Source: Lachnospiraceae bacterium
GTDB lineage: Bacteria; Bacillota; Clostridia; Lachnospirales; Lachnospiraceae
Assembly (NCBI GenBank): GCA_017620155.1
Contig: JAFZQY010000047.1
Coordinates: 1 to 46,614 of the forward strand
Reading direction: 5' to 3'
DNA length: 46,614 nucleotides
Below are positions 7,658 through 16,327 of this stretch, in pieces. The position numbers and the translations under genes are program-made. Within the stretch, counting starts at the first letter, position 1, and every line of letters begins with the position of its first letter. The notes below the pieces were generated by a model. That model ran no database searches and had not been told where the DNA came from. It saw only the letters and a list, made by a program, of their open reading frames with translations.

Positions 7658-9075
7658 TGCTCGTCCTCCTGTGTATATATTGTATCAAGTTCAACCTGAT
7701 AGTCATCGCCGATGCCGTATAAGTACAGCATACCATGTTCTTCCACCGGAATGTCGAATGATTTTTCAGGGCCGTTTTCTTTAACCACTTCTACAGGATC
7801 GTCCGTGGCTTCATCTCCGTCCGAAAGAGACCTTGCTACCACATAGGTCATGTCGTCTCTGTTGGAAGCTATCGTATAATGCTTAACGCCCGCGGCAGGA
7901 TCTCTCGTGTAGTATACCCCGAATATCTTGGGATCCTGGTCTGCCAGTTTTTCGGCGTATGTATCATAGAACTTTTCGGCGTTCTCATCAGCCGTCGAGC
8001 TTAAAACATCCCAGAGGATAGGCGTAAATACCGACGACCCGTAAGCGTTCAGGTGGCTGACATCGGCGTAATACTCTTCGTCGCGCAGATCCATCTGATC
8101 TTTTTTCAGAAGATTGAAATCGTAGTATTCGATACCGTATTTATCCGCGAGCGCACGTATATCGGATACATATGCGTCGTAATCGCCCGCGCTTATCAAC
8201 TGAAGATCGTAAATGGGGATATTAATCAGCGTCACGTCAATGCCGTTCTTTACGCAATATTCCACTGTTTTTTCAAAATAGCGCCTGCTCCGCTCGGTAT
8301 ATGATCCGCTGTCTATTTTTCCGTCGACTTCATAGACCTTGTTCACATCACCAAAGTCTCTGACCCCCTCGCTAAAGAAGCCCTTGCTGTAGACTACAGT
8401 TTCGGTGCCACCGTCTCCTGTAATTACCAGGAATTCTTTTTCATCAAGATACTCGCCGCTCTGCTTGTACGCCATGATCGCTTCGGATCTCTCCCAGTCG
8501 ATCATGTAAGCCCTGTATCTGGTAAACGGCAAAAAGCCCTCAATCAGTCTGCCGTTTCGCGAAATGTTAACCCTCATCATGAAGCGGTTTAAGGACGGTT
8601 TTATATTGTCGATCATAAGCCATGAGCCCTTAACTCGGTCATCCATATCCATGGGATCCATCGGAACATACGACCGGGATTCATCTTCCCAAACCAGATT
8701 ATTCATCTCATTGAGATAATAACAGTCAAGATATACGTGCTTGGGATCATAATCACTGCATACCTGTCTCAGCATGTAATAGGCGTCACTCCACAATAGT
8801 CCCGGACTGGACAGGTTAAAGTTAACTTCTCCGTTTATATCATCCAGGATGAAAGGATCCACTCCGTTGTGCACATGTGAAGTTCCCACGAACAGATTAT
8901 CGATATGATCCTGCTCGTAATATGAATTGGCCAGAATCCTGTACCAGTGATCCATCCACGAATCATCCTTGGGCACGAACATATAGTTTAAGCCAAGGGT
9001 CGCGACCACAAACAGTATGATCCCGCATATGATACCCGCAAGTATTTTTATGATCTGTTTTATTTTATCACTCAT
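7654..9075 (-). CDS. Membrane-anchored SGNH-like acyltransferase partner with C-terminal domain
   Basis: A 473-residue protein with one N-terminal membrane helix (about 8-30) and an extracellular catalytic domain. Block I is FVGTSHVHNG (Ser66) and block V is ADVSHLNAYG (Asp338, His341), so the catalytic set is complete. After about residue 360 it carries an extra stretch of some 110 residues, acidic and probably beta-rich, which the smaller SGNH partner of this operon lacks. The role is the same as for DltD-like proteins: accept or guide the acyl group delivered by the MBOAT and place it on the glycan. It follows the second MBOAT gene by 12 bases and overlaps the carrier protein gene, so the four are made together. 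Confidence 0.86.
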   Translation of the reverse strand: MSDKIKQIIKILAGIICGIILFVVATLGLNYMFVPKDDSWMDHWYRILANSYYEQDHIDNLFVGTSHVHNGVDPFILDDINGEVNFNLSSPGLLWSDAYYMLRQVCSDYDPKHVYLDCYYLNEMNNLVWEDESRSYVPMDPMDMDDRVKGSWLMIDNIKPSLNRFMMRVNISRNGRLIEGFLPFTRYRAYMIDWERSEAIMAYKQSGEYLDEKEFLVITGDGGTETVVYSKGFFSEGVRDFGDVNKVYEVDGKIDSGSYTERSRRYFEKTVEYCVKNGIDVTLINIPIYDLQLISAGDYDAYVSDIRALADKYGIEYYDFNLLKKDQMDLRDEEYYADVSHLNAYGSSVFTPILWDVLSSTADENAEKFYDTYAEKLADQDPKIFGVYYTRDPAAGVKHYTIASNRDDMTYVVARSLSDGDEATDDPVEVVKENGPEKSFDIPVEEHGMLYLYGIGDDYQVELDTIYTQEDEQ

Positions 9076-9087
9076 ATTTCACATCTC

Positions 9088-10566
9088 TCAGAACTGGAAA
9101 TAAATGAACTGCACAGCATCCATGTCGCTTCCGTAGTAGCCGAAAGAGAGGACGAAGAGCAAAAGCGTAACGACGGCAAACATCCTGACCCACCAGCTCT
9201 GAGCAAAAAAGCTTTCTACGACATCCTTTCCCCTGTACTTTGCCACATCCACCAGTGTGATGAGCACAACGGAGATGATCAGAATGGGAATGAAATGCTC
9301 GGAAAAGCCTATATTCTTAAGAGATCCATCAAACAGGACATACCAGTTATTAACGGAAAACAGCTGTTTCAACACGACCTTCGAATAACTGAGAGAATTC
9401 GATCTGAAAAATATAAGCGAGAACGTAAACAGAGTCATTGTGATCAGATTGGCAAACAGTTTGTTGCCGATAGTCTGAGACTTGTCTGCGATACCTAATT
9501 TTTCGGAAATGAATTTTTCAAGCTTTCTGCGATAATCTCCGATGATCTGATAAACAGCCTGAATAAAGCCCCAGATCATGAACGAGATCGCAGCGCCGTG
9601 CCAGAGGCCGCTCACCGCGAAGATTATTATCAGATTCACATACTTTCGCAGCGTTCCCTTGCGGTTGCCGCCCAAAGGGATATACAGATAATCCCTGAAC
9701 CAGGTCGAAAGAGACAGATGCCATCTGCGCCATAACTCACCTATGCTCTTCGACAGATACGGTGCCTGGAAGTTATCCATAAGCTTGATTCCCATCACAA
9801 GAGCTGCGCCTTTGGCAATGGTCGAATATCCGTAAAAATCACAATAGATCTGAAGGACGAAACCGGCAGTCGCAGCAAAAATATAAATACCGTTATATGT
9901 GTACGGATCATTATATATGGTATCCACGAACAGCGAGACACGGTCGGCTACAACGACTTTTAAGAAAAAACCGTAGAGCATGATCAGAAGTCCCCGCCTG
10001 AGATTCTCATAAGAAAATTTCTGCGGAGTCGCAAGCTGCTTTAAGAGATTCTTGCTCCTCTCGATGGGACCTGCCACCAACTGAGGAAAGAAAGATATGA
10101 AAAGGGCGTACCTTAAGATGTTATGCTCGGGATATATATCACCGCGATATACGTCGATCAGATATCCGAGCGCCTGAAGCGTAAAGAACGATATACCTAC
10201 GGGCAACAGGATATTAACTTCCCAGTTAAGGCTTTGGTGTGAAATCGCGGTGAAGATCTTGGAAGCAAACCCGACAAGCATTCCGGTGTACTTGAAATAC
10301 ACCAGTAACGACAGATTAAGGATGACCGCGATACATAGGCATACCTTGCGCGGTTTTTCCTTATCCAGACGCTCGAGGATCCTTGCTCCGAAGTAGGTGA
10401 TGAGTGTACTTGATAAAAGCAATAGTCCGTATGCCGGATTCCATTGCATGTAAAAATAATAACTCGCTGCCAGAAGCCATATATATCTGAATTTCTCGGG
10501 GATAAGAAAATATATGACAACAACTATGGGAAAGAAGATAAGAAAATCCGCAGAATTAAACAGCAT
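9088..10566 (-). CDS. MBOAT-family membrane acyltransferase (AlgI/DltB type), second copy
   Basis: A 492-residue polytopic protein starting MLFNSADF, the usual opening of AlgI-type proteins. The family signatures are present: GPIERS, RRWHLSLSTWFRDYLY (His283) and SGLWHGAA with the catalytic His323. It is closer to the third MBOAT of the window (44332-45810) than to the first: both share MLFNS at the start, an RDYLYIPLGG stretch and QFIYFQF at the end. Its start overlaps the end of the FkbH-like gene by 11 bases. The most likely donor is the acyl carrier protein of this operon and the acceptor an exported glycan. Which acyl group it moves cannot be read from the sequence. Confidence 0.93.
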   Translation of the reverse strand: MLFNSADFLIFFPIVVVIYFLIPEKFRYIWLLAASYYFYMQWNPAYGLLLLSSTLITYFGARILERLDKEKPRKVCLCIAVILNLSLLVYFKYTGMLVGFASKIFTAISHQSLNWEVNILLPVGISFFTLQALGYLIDVYRGDIYPEHNILRYALFISFFPQLVAGPIERSKNLLKQLATPQKFSYENLRRGLLIMLYGFFLKVVVADRVSLFVDTIYNDPYTYNGIYIFAATAGFVLQIYCDFYGYSTIAKGAALVMGIKLMDNFQAPYLSKSIGELWRRWHLSLSTWFRDYLYIPLGGNRKGTLRKYVNLIIIFAVSGLWHGAAISFMIWGFIQAVYQIIGDYRRKLEKFISEKLGIADKSQTIGNKLFANLITMTLFTFSLIFFRSNSLSYSKVVLKQLFSVNNWYVLFDGSLKNIGFSEHFIPILIISVVLITLVDVAKYRGKDVVESFFAQSWWVRMFAVVTLLLFVLSFGYYGSDMDAVQFIYFQF

Positions 10567-12370
10567 CGTCGTTGTCCTGCCTTATTTCTATCACCGTATT
10601 TCTCTCCTCCCACTCGTCCGAAATATCAAGGGTCCAGACCGTACTTCCCTCAGGGAGTTCTGCGGCCGGCACAGACGCTTCAAACCCCATAGTCTTATAG
10701 AATTCCTTAACCATGCCGTTCTTGGCGGTGGGATAGTAATAACCGTATAACTTATTAAGTCCTGCAGCCTTGGCCGCGTGAACTATCGCATCAAGCATCG
10801 CGCATTCCATGTCGCGTTTTAAGACTCTGCAGCTCATGAGCCACAATTCCATGTGCAGTGCCTGCTGCCCCGCGTCGATCCTGCCCATCAGGAGAGATAC
10901 GATTCCGTTGTCACCAAACTTGTCGGATAACTGTCCGTACAGAGTGATATATTCGTCGGAATCCGCATACTTTTCTATATCCGCCACTGTGCAGCGAAGA
11001 GTTGTCAGATTGAACTGATTGGATTTATTCGTAAGCTGCGAGATACGGTTATAATACAGCGGTTCAAAAGGCGCTATATGAGCGCTCATCTGAAGCCCGA
11101 GCAAGTACTCGTGATAATCCGTAAAAGCAGCCTGCATATGCGCGCGCTCCGCATTGGCGCGGTACATCTCGTTCCGCTTCTTATCATCATCGGATAAGCC
11201 GATCACTTCGAAATACCCGTTCTTGTCTATGCGTCTGATATACTCCTCAGGCTGCCCGATATCAGGCGCGGATACTCCGGGAATCTGCTCCTCTACTATC
11301 ATCCTCTCAGCGGGATTATCATCGACGAACACCATCGAATCCGGAAGGATATTGATCGCTGATGCTATGTCCTTAAAATTTAAGTCCTTCGGATCCCAGT
11401 TTGCCCGAATCTCTATGAAATCTTCGGGCGTAAGCACGGAATCGGGATGTTTGAGACCTGCGAGAGCATTCTCCTCATCGTTCTTAGAATCGACATTTAA
11501 AAGTACTCCGATGCTCTTCTGCTCCTTAAGATAGGTCTGGAACTCGGTATAGGTCTGTCCGACGGAAGTCTCCATTCCAATCTCCAGGTTCTCGGGACCG
11601 TCATCGCCGACTATGCCGCCCCAGAGCGTGTTATCCAGATCAAGCACGAGGGCCTTTTTATTTTTTCCCCAGACGGCCTTGCATATATGCGATAAGCTGA
11701 ATGCGAACTCAGGGATCGCCTGCATCGAGCACATGTATTTATACATATGCCAGAATGCTGGATCGCACCATTTATCGAGTCCGTATGACGCCGACAGATA
11801 ATTGATGTCGTGGATGTAAAAAGCTTCATGAGACTCAGCGTACGAAGCAAATTTCTCATTTAAACGGTTTACAAACCTTACGCGTCCGGATGAATCGACC
11901 GCATCGTAATTACCCATGATACGGTAAAAAGGATACTCGAAATTATTCTGAATAATGGGGCACTGATATTTTGCAGCCAGATGCTCCCACATTCCTTCAA
12001 AACGGGCATATTCTGCATCAAGGCAAGCGGACACTTCATCGGCAGCGGTGCCGGGAGCAGGAAGATTTTCGATATTCCTGTAACCCGTATGGATATAGAT
12101 CAGATCGGGCGCAAACGAGACCAGCTCCTCGGGATCGAACATCGCATCCTGATAGTACTGGGCGTATTCCGACTCATAAAACGTCGGCTCGATACCGTAG
12201 TTTAGAAGAAAGAGTTCCAGTATACGGATGAAATCATGGGTGGTCGAGCCACCGAGCACGGCAACTTTCTTACCAGTACGCGAACTCCCGTCGGCAAGCA
12301 GCTCCCTGCGTATCGCCTTGGACTTCTTAAGTATGTATTCGGGATCAAAAGGGTATTCTAATGTTTTCAT
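10556..12370 (-). CDS. FkbH-like protein (SGNH-like, HAD-IIIC and GNAT-like domains)
   Basis: A 604-residue cytoplasmic protein with the three-part layout of FkbH-like enzymes. Part one is an SGNH-like N-terminal domain (VAVLGGSTTHDF, about 36-47). Part two is a HAD-IIIC domain with LVLDLDNTLWGGIVG (Asp244, Asp246) and VFVDDNPAER. Part three is a GNAT-like C-terminal domain (about 415-580). Characterised members such as FkbH and tetronate-pathway homologues take 1,3-bisphosphoglycerate, dephosphorylate it and load a D-glyceryl unit onto an acyl carrier protein. The ATG at 12370 overlaps the upstream stop by four bases and is preferred over an in-frame codon 45 bases upstream. It sits in the same operon as a carrier protein and two MBOATs, where DltA would be in a dlt operon. 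Confidence 0.92.
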   Translation of the reverse strand: MKTLEYPFDPEYILKKSKAIRRELLADGSSRTGKKVAVLGGSTTHDFIRILELFLLNYGIEPTFYESEYAQYYQDAMFDPEELVSFAPDLIYIHTGYRNIENLPAPGTAADEVSACLDAEYARFEGMWEHLAAKYQCPIIQNNFEYPFYRIMGNYDAVDSSGRVRFVNRLNEKFASYAESHEAFYIHDINYLSASYGLDKWCDPAFWHMYKYMCSMQAIPEFAFSLSHICKAVWGKNKKALVLDLDNTLWGGIVGDDGPENLEIGMETSVGQTYTEFQTYLKEQKSIGVLLNVDSKNDEENALAGLKHPDSVLTPEDFIEIRANWDPKDLNFKDIASAINILPDSMVFVDDNPAERMIVEEQIPGVSAPDIGQPEEYIRRIDKNGYFEVIGLSDDDKKRNEMYRANAERAHMQAAFTDYHEYLLGLQMSAHIAPFEPLYYNRISQLTNKSNQFNLTTLRCTVADIEKYADSDEYITLYGQLSDKFGDNGIVSLLMGRIDAGQQALHMELWLMSCRVLKRDMECAMLDAIVHAAKAAGLNKLYGYYYPTAKNGMVKEFYKTMGFEASVPAAELPEGSTVWTLDISDEWEERNTVIEIRQDNDDAV

Positions 12371-13953
12371 GTTTTTGATTTTAGCACGATTGCAGTCACT
12401 GCCACAACCGGACATACCAAGTAAGTCACATAGAAGAATCTTGCATCTGCGCTCGTGAGCAGTAACATAGTGCCGAAGTCATATGCAAAAACCGGCAGAC
12501 ATACGATGATCTTCTTCCAATCGCTCCATTTACGCAGGTCAAAGCACGCCAGCATGAAGCTCAGCATTATCACAAGAGCAAACGCGCTCTGTCTCGTGAA
12601 GTTGTATCCGTGAAGCCTCACCAGCTTGTAGTATGTCATCAGCATAGTCGCAAGCGGCTCATGCCACTGCGTTGTGAGCCCATCTTCGTTTTCGACAATC
12701 TGTGGGCCGATAAATCCCTGATCACGGATATCCCATCCGTATACGATGTCCGTCAGCTCCAGAATGGCCTTGAACGACGGTCCGGGTGACGTGCGTATGC
12801 ATCGAAGCGACATCTTCACTATCGGCATGACACCGGTCTCTTCGATGACGTCCAGATCGAGTCCGCGCCAGTATTTCATGATGCCAAAATTACCGAGTTC
12901 ATACGACGCTTCCCACTCTTCCTGGGGCGCGATCGCATAAACGAATTCTGTTGTTTCGGCGTCTAATTTTTCCGGAGTCTGCACGGTCACGTTTCCGATG
13001 ATCGCCATAGGAAGTCCCACAGCCTGTACGACCGTCTGCGGATTCGATTCCACCTGCAAAAGCGAATAGACGGGTCCTTTAATCAGGAACATGAACACCG
13101 CAAACCACAGCACCACCTGAATCCATTTGCTGAACTTAAACACGAATATCAGAGCAAGCACGAGGAATCCCGCAAAAATGATCCCGTTATGTCTGAATAT
13201 CCCGGCAGAAGCGATCGCAAACCCAAATAACGCCGGACGCCACCATTTTCCGGCCCACTCTCCGTCCGTCAGCATGACCTTCGCAGCCATGACCATCGAG
13301 ATGGCTCCTGCGATCGCAAAAGCGATGTCCTTCAGAGGATAGAGGAGAACAAGCGCGGTATAGGGATTAAGAACGATGTAACCCCATGAGACGAGCGCAG
13401 GCAGGCGTCCCGCAAATCCATAGATCGTCACTGTCAGATAACCGATCGTAAGAGAGAAAAGAAGCATCTGCCAGAACACCACGGACCAGACCGCACCGCG
13501 GGTCAACTTTAACGGAATAGTGAAAAAGAGCAGCGTGTGCCATACGGGATGCCAGTCATTATAGTGACCCGACATGGCCTGCTCGTACTGTTCAATTGAA
13601 TCCTTAAAATACGATCCGGGAAAATATGCCCAGAGCCACAGGAGAAGTATAAAAAGACATACAAGCACGGATACGATAAAGACCTTCAGAGAAGCATCAC
13701 CGTGAAGAACAGACCCTGCCGATACGCGGTTCACCCCAAGCACGGAACCGTCCGCCCCCTGCACGCGTATCCGCGAAATAAGCCCGAGTACGGGGCCGGA
13801 GAGTAAAAACCATACAGCTGCAGCGACTACCATGATCACAGCAAGAATCAGAGGGTTTTCTGTCACGAATCCGTAGGTGAATGCGACCGTGGGAAGCAGC
13901 ATGTAGACCGCAAAGAGTATCCTGTTTATCAGAGCGGGCTTGTCCTTTTTCAT
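12367..13953 (-). CDS. Polytopic membrane protein, DUF6020-like, possible GT-C glycosyltransferase
   Basis: A 528-residue protein with about ten or more hydrophobic segments. The first external loop holds AYFPGSYFKDS (109-119) and DWHPVWHT (133-140). The acidic residue after a membrane helix and the HPxxHT motif recur in two other proteins of this window (17844-19781 and 32946-34499). I recognise the pattern as that of DUF6020-type proteins; GT-C function (using polyprenyl-phosphate sugars outside the cell) is inferred from topology. A large external loop around residues 310-420 could be the acceptor domain. It overlaps both the flippase and the FkbH-like gene by four bases, so it is made together with the acylation machinery. 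Confidence 0.72.
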   Translation of the reverse strand: MKKDKPALINRILFAVYMLLPTVAFTYGFVTENPLILAVIMVVAAAVWFLLSGPVLGLISRIRVQGADGSVLGVNRVSAGSVLHGDASLKVFIVSVLVCLFILLLWLWAYFPGSYFKDSIEQYEQAMSGHYNDWHPVWHTLLFFTIPLKLTRGAVWSVVFWQMLLFSLTIGYLTVTIYGFAGRLPALVSWGYIVLNPYTALVLLYPLKDIAFAIAGAISMVMAAKVMLTDGEWAGKWWRPALFGFAIASAGIFRHNGIIFAGFLVLALIFVFKFSKWIQVVLWFAVFMFLIKGPVYSLLQVESNPQTVVQAVGLPMAIIGNVTVQTPEKLDAETTEFVYAIAPQEEWEASYELGNFGIMKYWRGLDLDVIEETGVMPIVKMSLRCIRTSPGPSFKAILELTDIVYGWDIRDQGFIGPQIVENEDGLTTQWHEPLATMLMTYYKLVRLHGYNFTRQSAFALVIMLSFMLACFDLRKWSDWKKIIVCLPVFAYDFGTMLLLTSADARFFYVTYLVCPVVAVTAIVLKSKT

Positions 13954-15305
13954 GATGATGCCGACGCCGCCTCCTGCTCTTTAATCTTACGGTTAACATA
14001 CAGATGAGTCTGTATGGTCTGGGCAACGTTAAACACGATCACGCACATAACGGTTGCAAGGATAACGCCCGTGGACTCAAGTCCGCAGTCCCTGCCCAGC
14101 CATATCGAGAGAGGTATGTTGGCCACTGCCCCGATAATGCCGAGGGACAGCTGAACATTGAGTTTCCCAACTCCGTTAAGAAATGTTGTATAGATGCTGT
14201 TCCATATCATCAGGAAGAAATACAGAGCTATGCATGTGATCAGCCCCTCAGGATAATCGAGTTCCTTCCCAAGCCATATCCTGGCTATCGGTTTGAAGAT
14301 AAAGATGCTGACTCCGAAGACAAACGCCAGCGGAATGAGAATTTTGTCCAGCGCAAAAATGCTCCGCTTGATCCATTTGAAATCACCCTGTTCCTGCGCC
14401 GCTGTATACTTGGACCACAGGGGTGCGATAAACGCCGCAAAAAGCCCGTTAATGATGCCGAAAGCATTGTATGTCGTGAGATAAGGAGTGACTCTTTCAG
14501 GTCCGAATATATGAGAGATGATCATGTTGTCCGTCGCAAAGATCACAAGCGCGTTTATCTGCAGGATAAAAAACTTGATGCCTATCCCGCATACATTTCC
14601 GAGTTCTTCACGTCTGAAACGGGACAGCATCGGACGCAGATATGAAAATGCGCGCCACAGAAATCCGGAATATACTAAATTGATGATGATACCGGTAGCA
14701 CCTATGATCACCGCAACGGGAATCAGATCTCCGCGTCCGGTGAGCGTCAGAATCCAGATCCCCAGGAAATTGAATATCTGTCCCCAGAGATTCATGAATC
14801 CCACCTTTTCAGCCTTCTGAACGGCGTAATACTGAACCTTCACAAGGCCCAGAACGAAGTTGATGCATACACAGATCAGGCTGATGAGCAGCGCCGGTCT
14901 GACATTCAGAGATGTTTTAAAGAGTTCGCCCAGATCCAGGGCAAAGACGAGTATCGAGCCGATGATCAGGGCTATTCCCGATATCAAACTGAGTGCCATA
15001 TATCCGGTCGAGGAAACGTCACGTGCACGCTCCTCTTCCTTGCCGGTAATATATCTGGTCAGCGTGTTCCGAAGCCCCAGACCGATACCTACATCAAAGT
15101 AATTGATCCAGTTGATAACTGAGAGTATGGTCCCCCATACTCCGTACCCTTCATCACCCAGACAACGAAGAAGAAGCGGCGTATAAAAAAAAGCGATGAT
15201 CATGCTCACAGGTTTGCACATAGCGCTTAAGAGCATGCTTCTCTTAAGAGGATCTTTACGTGCATTCCTGACCAGATCGATCAGTTTGTCCCATCGTTCT
15301 TTCAT
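13950..15305 (-). CDS. Wzx-type polysaccharide flippase
   Basis: A 451-residue polytopic protein with the N-terminal signature of oligosaccharide flippases (KPVSMIIAFFYTPLLLRCLG, then GYGVWGTI and GLGLRNTLTRY). It has about 12-14 hydrophobic segments and the MOP-exporter fold. It would move a lipid-linked oligosaccharide from the inner to the outer face of the membrane. The ATG at 15305 is preferred to one 60 bases upstream, which would overlap the promoter region. The ATG has no Shine-Dalgarno site but has TGTTAAAAT ending eight bases before it, an extended -10 box, so the mRNA may begin at or next to the start codon. It is the first gene of the acyl operon. Confidence 0.88.
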   Translation of the reverse strand: MKERWDKLIDLVRNARKDPLKRSMLLSAMCKPVSMIIAFFYTPLLLRCLGDEGYGVWGTILSVINWINYFDVGIGLGLRNTLTRYITGKEEERARDVSSTGYMALSLISGIALIIGSILVFALDLGELFKTSLNVRPALLISLICVCINFVLGLVKVQYYAVQKAEKVGFMNLWGQIFNFLGIWILTLTGRGDLIPVAVIIGATGIIINLVYSGFLWRAFSYLRPMLSRFRREELGNVCGIGIKFFILQINALVIFATDNMIISHIFGPERVTPYLTTYNAFGIINGLFAAFIAPLWSKYTAAQEQGDFKWIKRSIFALDKILIPLAFVFGVSIFIFKPIARIWLGKELDYPEGLITCIALYFFLMIWNSIYTTFLNGVGKLNVQLSLGIIGAVANIPLSIWLGRDCGLESTGVILATVMCVIVFNVAQTIQTHLYVNRKIKEQEAASASS

Positions 15306-15388
15306 GTTATAGATTTTAACATCTATTCGCGATATAATAAATAGTTGTATTACCCGCAAAATCAAGCCAAAAATGAGAAAGGATCATT
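15306..15388. promoter_or_regulatory. Divergent promoter region between flippase and GtrB-like gene
   Basis: On the minus strand TGTTAAAAT (15321-15313) fits an extended -10 box with a predicted RNA start one base before the flippase ATG. On the plus strand a perfect TATAAT (15333-15338) predicts a start near 15345, leaving a leader of about 44 bases with AGAAAGGAT before the ATG at 15389. Neither has a good -35 box. The two -10 boxes lie back to back about 12 bases apart, so polymerase binding to one may exclude the other. Confidence 0.55.
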
Positions 15389-16327
15389 ATGGATATTTCA
15401 ATAGTAATCCCCGTATACGGATGTCCCGGAGCGATACCCGAACTGCACAGAAGACTCGTTGAAACCCTTGAAGGGATGGGCGTTTCTTTTGAAATAATCA
15501 TGGTCGACGATCATGATGGTATGGGATCCTGGGAACAGGTCAAGGCTGTCGCACTCAAGGACAAGCGAGTAAAAGCCATTTCCTTTACCAAGAATAACGG
15601 CCAGGACAAAGCGGTATCCGCAGGCGTAAATCAGGCGTGCGGCGACTGGATAATCCCTATGGACTGCGACTTACAGGACGCCCCCGAGAAGATCCCGATC
15701 CTCTACGATATGGCCCTAAACGGCGGAAACGACGTGGTATTCGTCCGCAGACAGGCGCGCAAGGATTCACTGATGACGAGATTCCTGTCCAGGACATTCC
15801 ATAAGGTATTCAGTTACTTCACCGAGATCTCTTTTGACTATGAGCTCGGAACCTATCTCATATGCAGCAAAAGAGCTGCCGATCTGTACCGCGAATCCAA
15901 GGACCGCGGGCGCGACTTTACGATGTTCCTCGTATGGCTCGGATTCAAGCATGATTTCGTCGAGTTCGAGCACGAGTGGAGATACGAGGGCAAGACTTCA
16001 TATACCTTCAAGAAAAAATGGGACTACGCCATCAAGATGATGACGACCTTCTCGAACCGGATCCTGTATGTTCCGATCCGTGTGGGAGGCATCGCCGTGC
16101 TCGCTTCTATCGCATATCTGATCTATGTTCTTGTGGGATATCTGTCCGGGATCAACAATCCCGAAGGCTGGAACAGCATCATATTTGCCGTGTTCTTCTT
16201 CGGCGGTGCGATCTTAAGCACGCTGGGGATCATCGGAATCTACATAGGCAATATATTCGACATGACCAAGCAGCGTCCCCTCTACGTGATACAGGAATCT
16301 ATCAACTGTGATGAAAATGATGAATAA
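15389..16327 (+). CDS. GT2 polyprenyl-phosphate glycosyltransferase, GtrB/DPM1-like
   Basis: A 312-residue protein with a cytoplasmic GT-A domain (SIVIPVYG at 4-11, MVDDHD, and PMDCDLQDAP as the DxD region) and two C-terminal membrane helices (about 230-255 and 265-290). This is the GtrB/DPM1 design: transfer of a sugar from a nucleotide donor to undecaprenyl phosphate on the inner face. The gene following it on the same strand is a polytopic transferase that could use the product outside the cell, as in Gtr serotype systems. AGAAAGGAT precedes the ATG. It is one of only three genes on the plus strand. The sugar cannot be told from sequence; an acetamido sugar or glucose are equally possible. 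Confidence 0.88.
   Translation: MDISIVIPVYGCPGAIPELHRRLVETLEGMGVSFEIIMVDDHDGMGSWEQVKAVALKDKRVKAISFTKNNGQDKAVSAGVNQACGDWIIPMDCDLQDAPEKIPILYDMALNGGNDVVFVRRQARKDSLMTRFLSRTFHKVFSYFTEISFDYELGTYLICSKRAADLYRESKDRGRDFTMFLVWLGFKHDFVEFEHEWRYEGKTSYTFKKKWDYAIKMMTTFSNRILYVPIRVGGIAVLASIAYLIYVLVGYLSGINNPEGWNSIIFAVFFFGGAILSTLGIIGIYIGNIFDMTKQRPLYVIQESINCDENDE

Noticed and set aside
14004-14645. Plus-strand open frame antisense to the flippase
   Set aside because: The product is a low-hydrophobicity, arginine- and aspartate-rich sequence with no family marks, a shadow of the codon pattern of the flippase gene.
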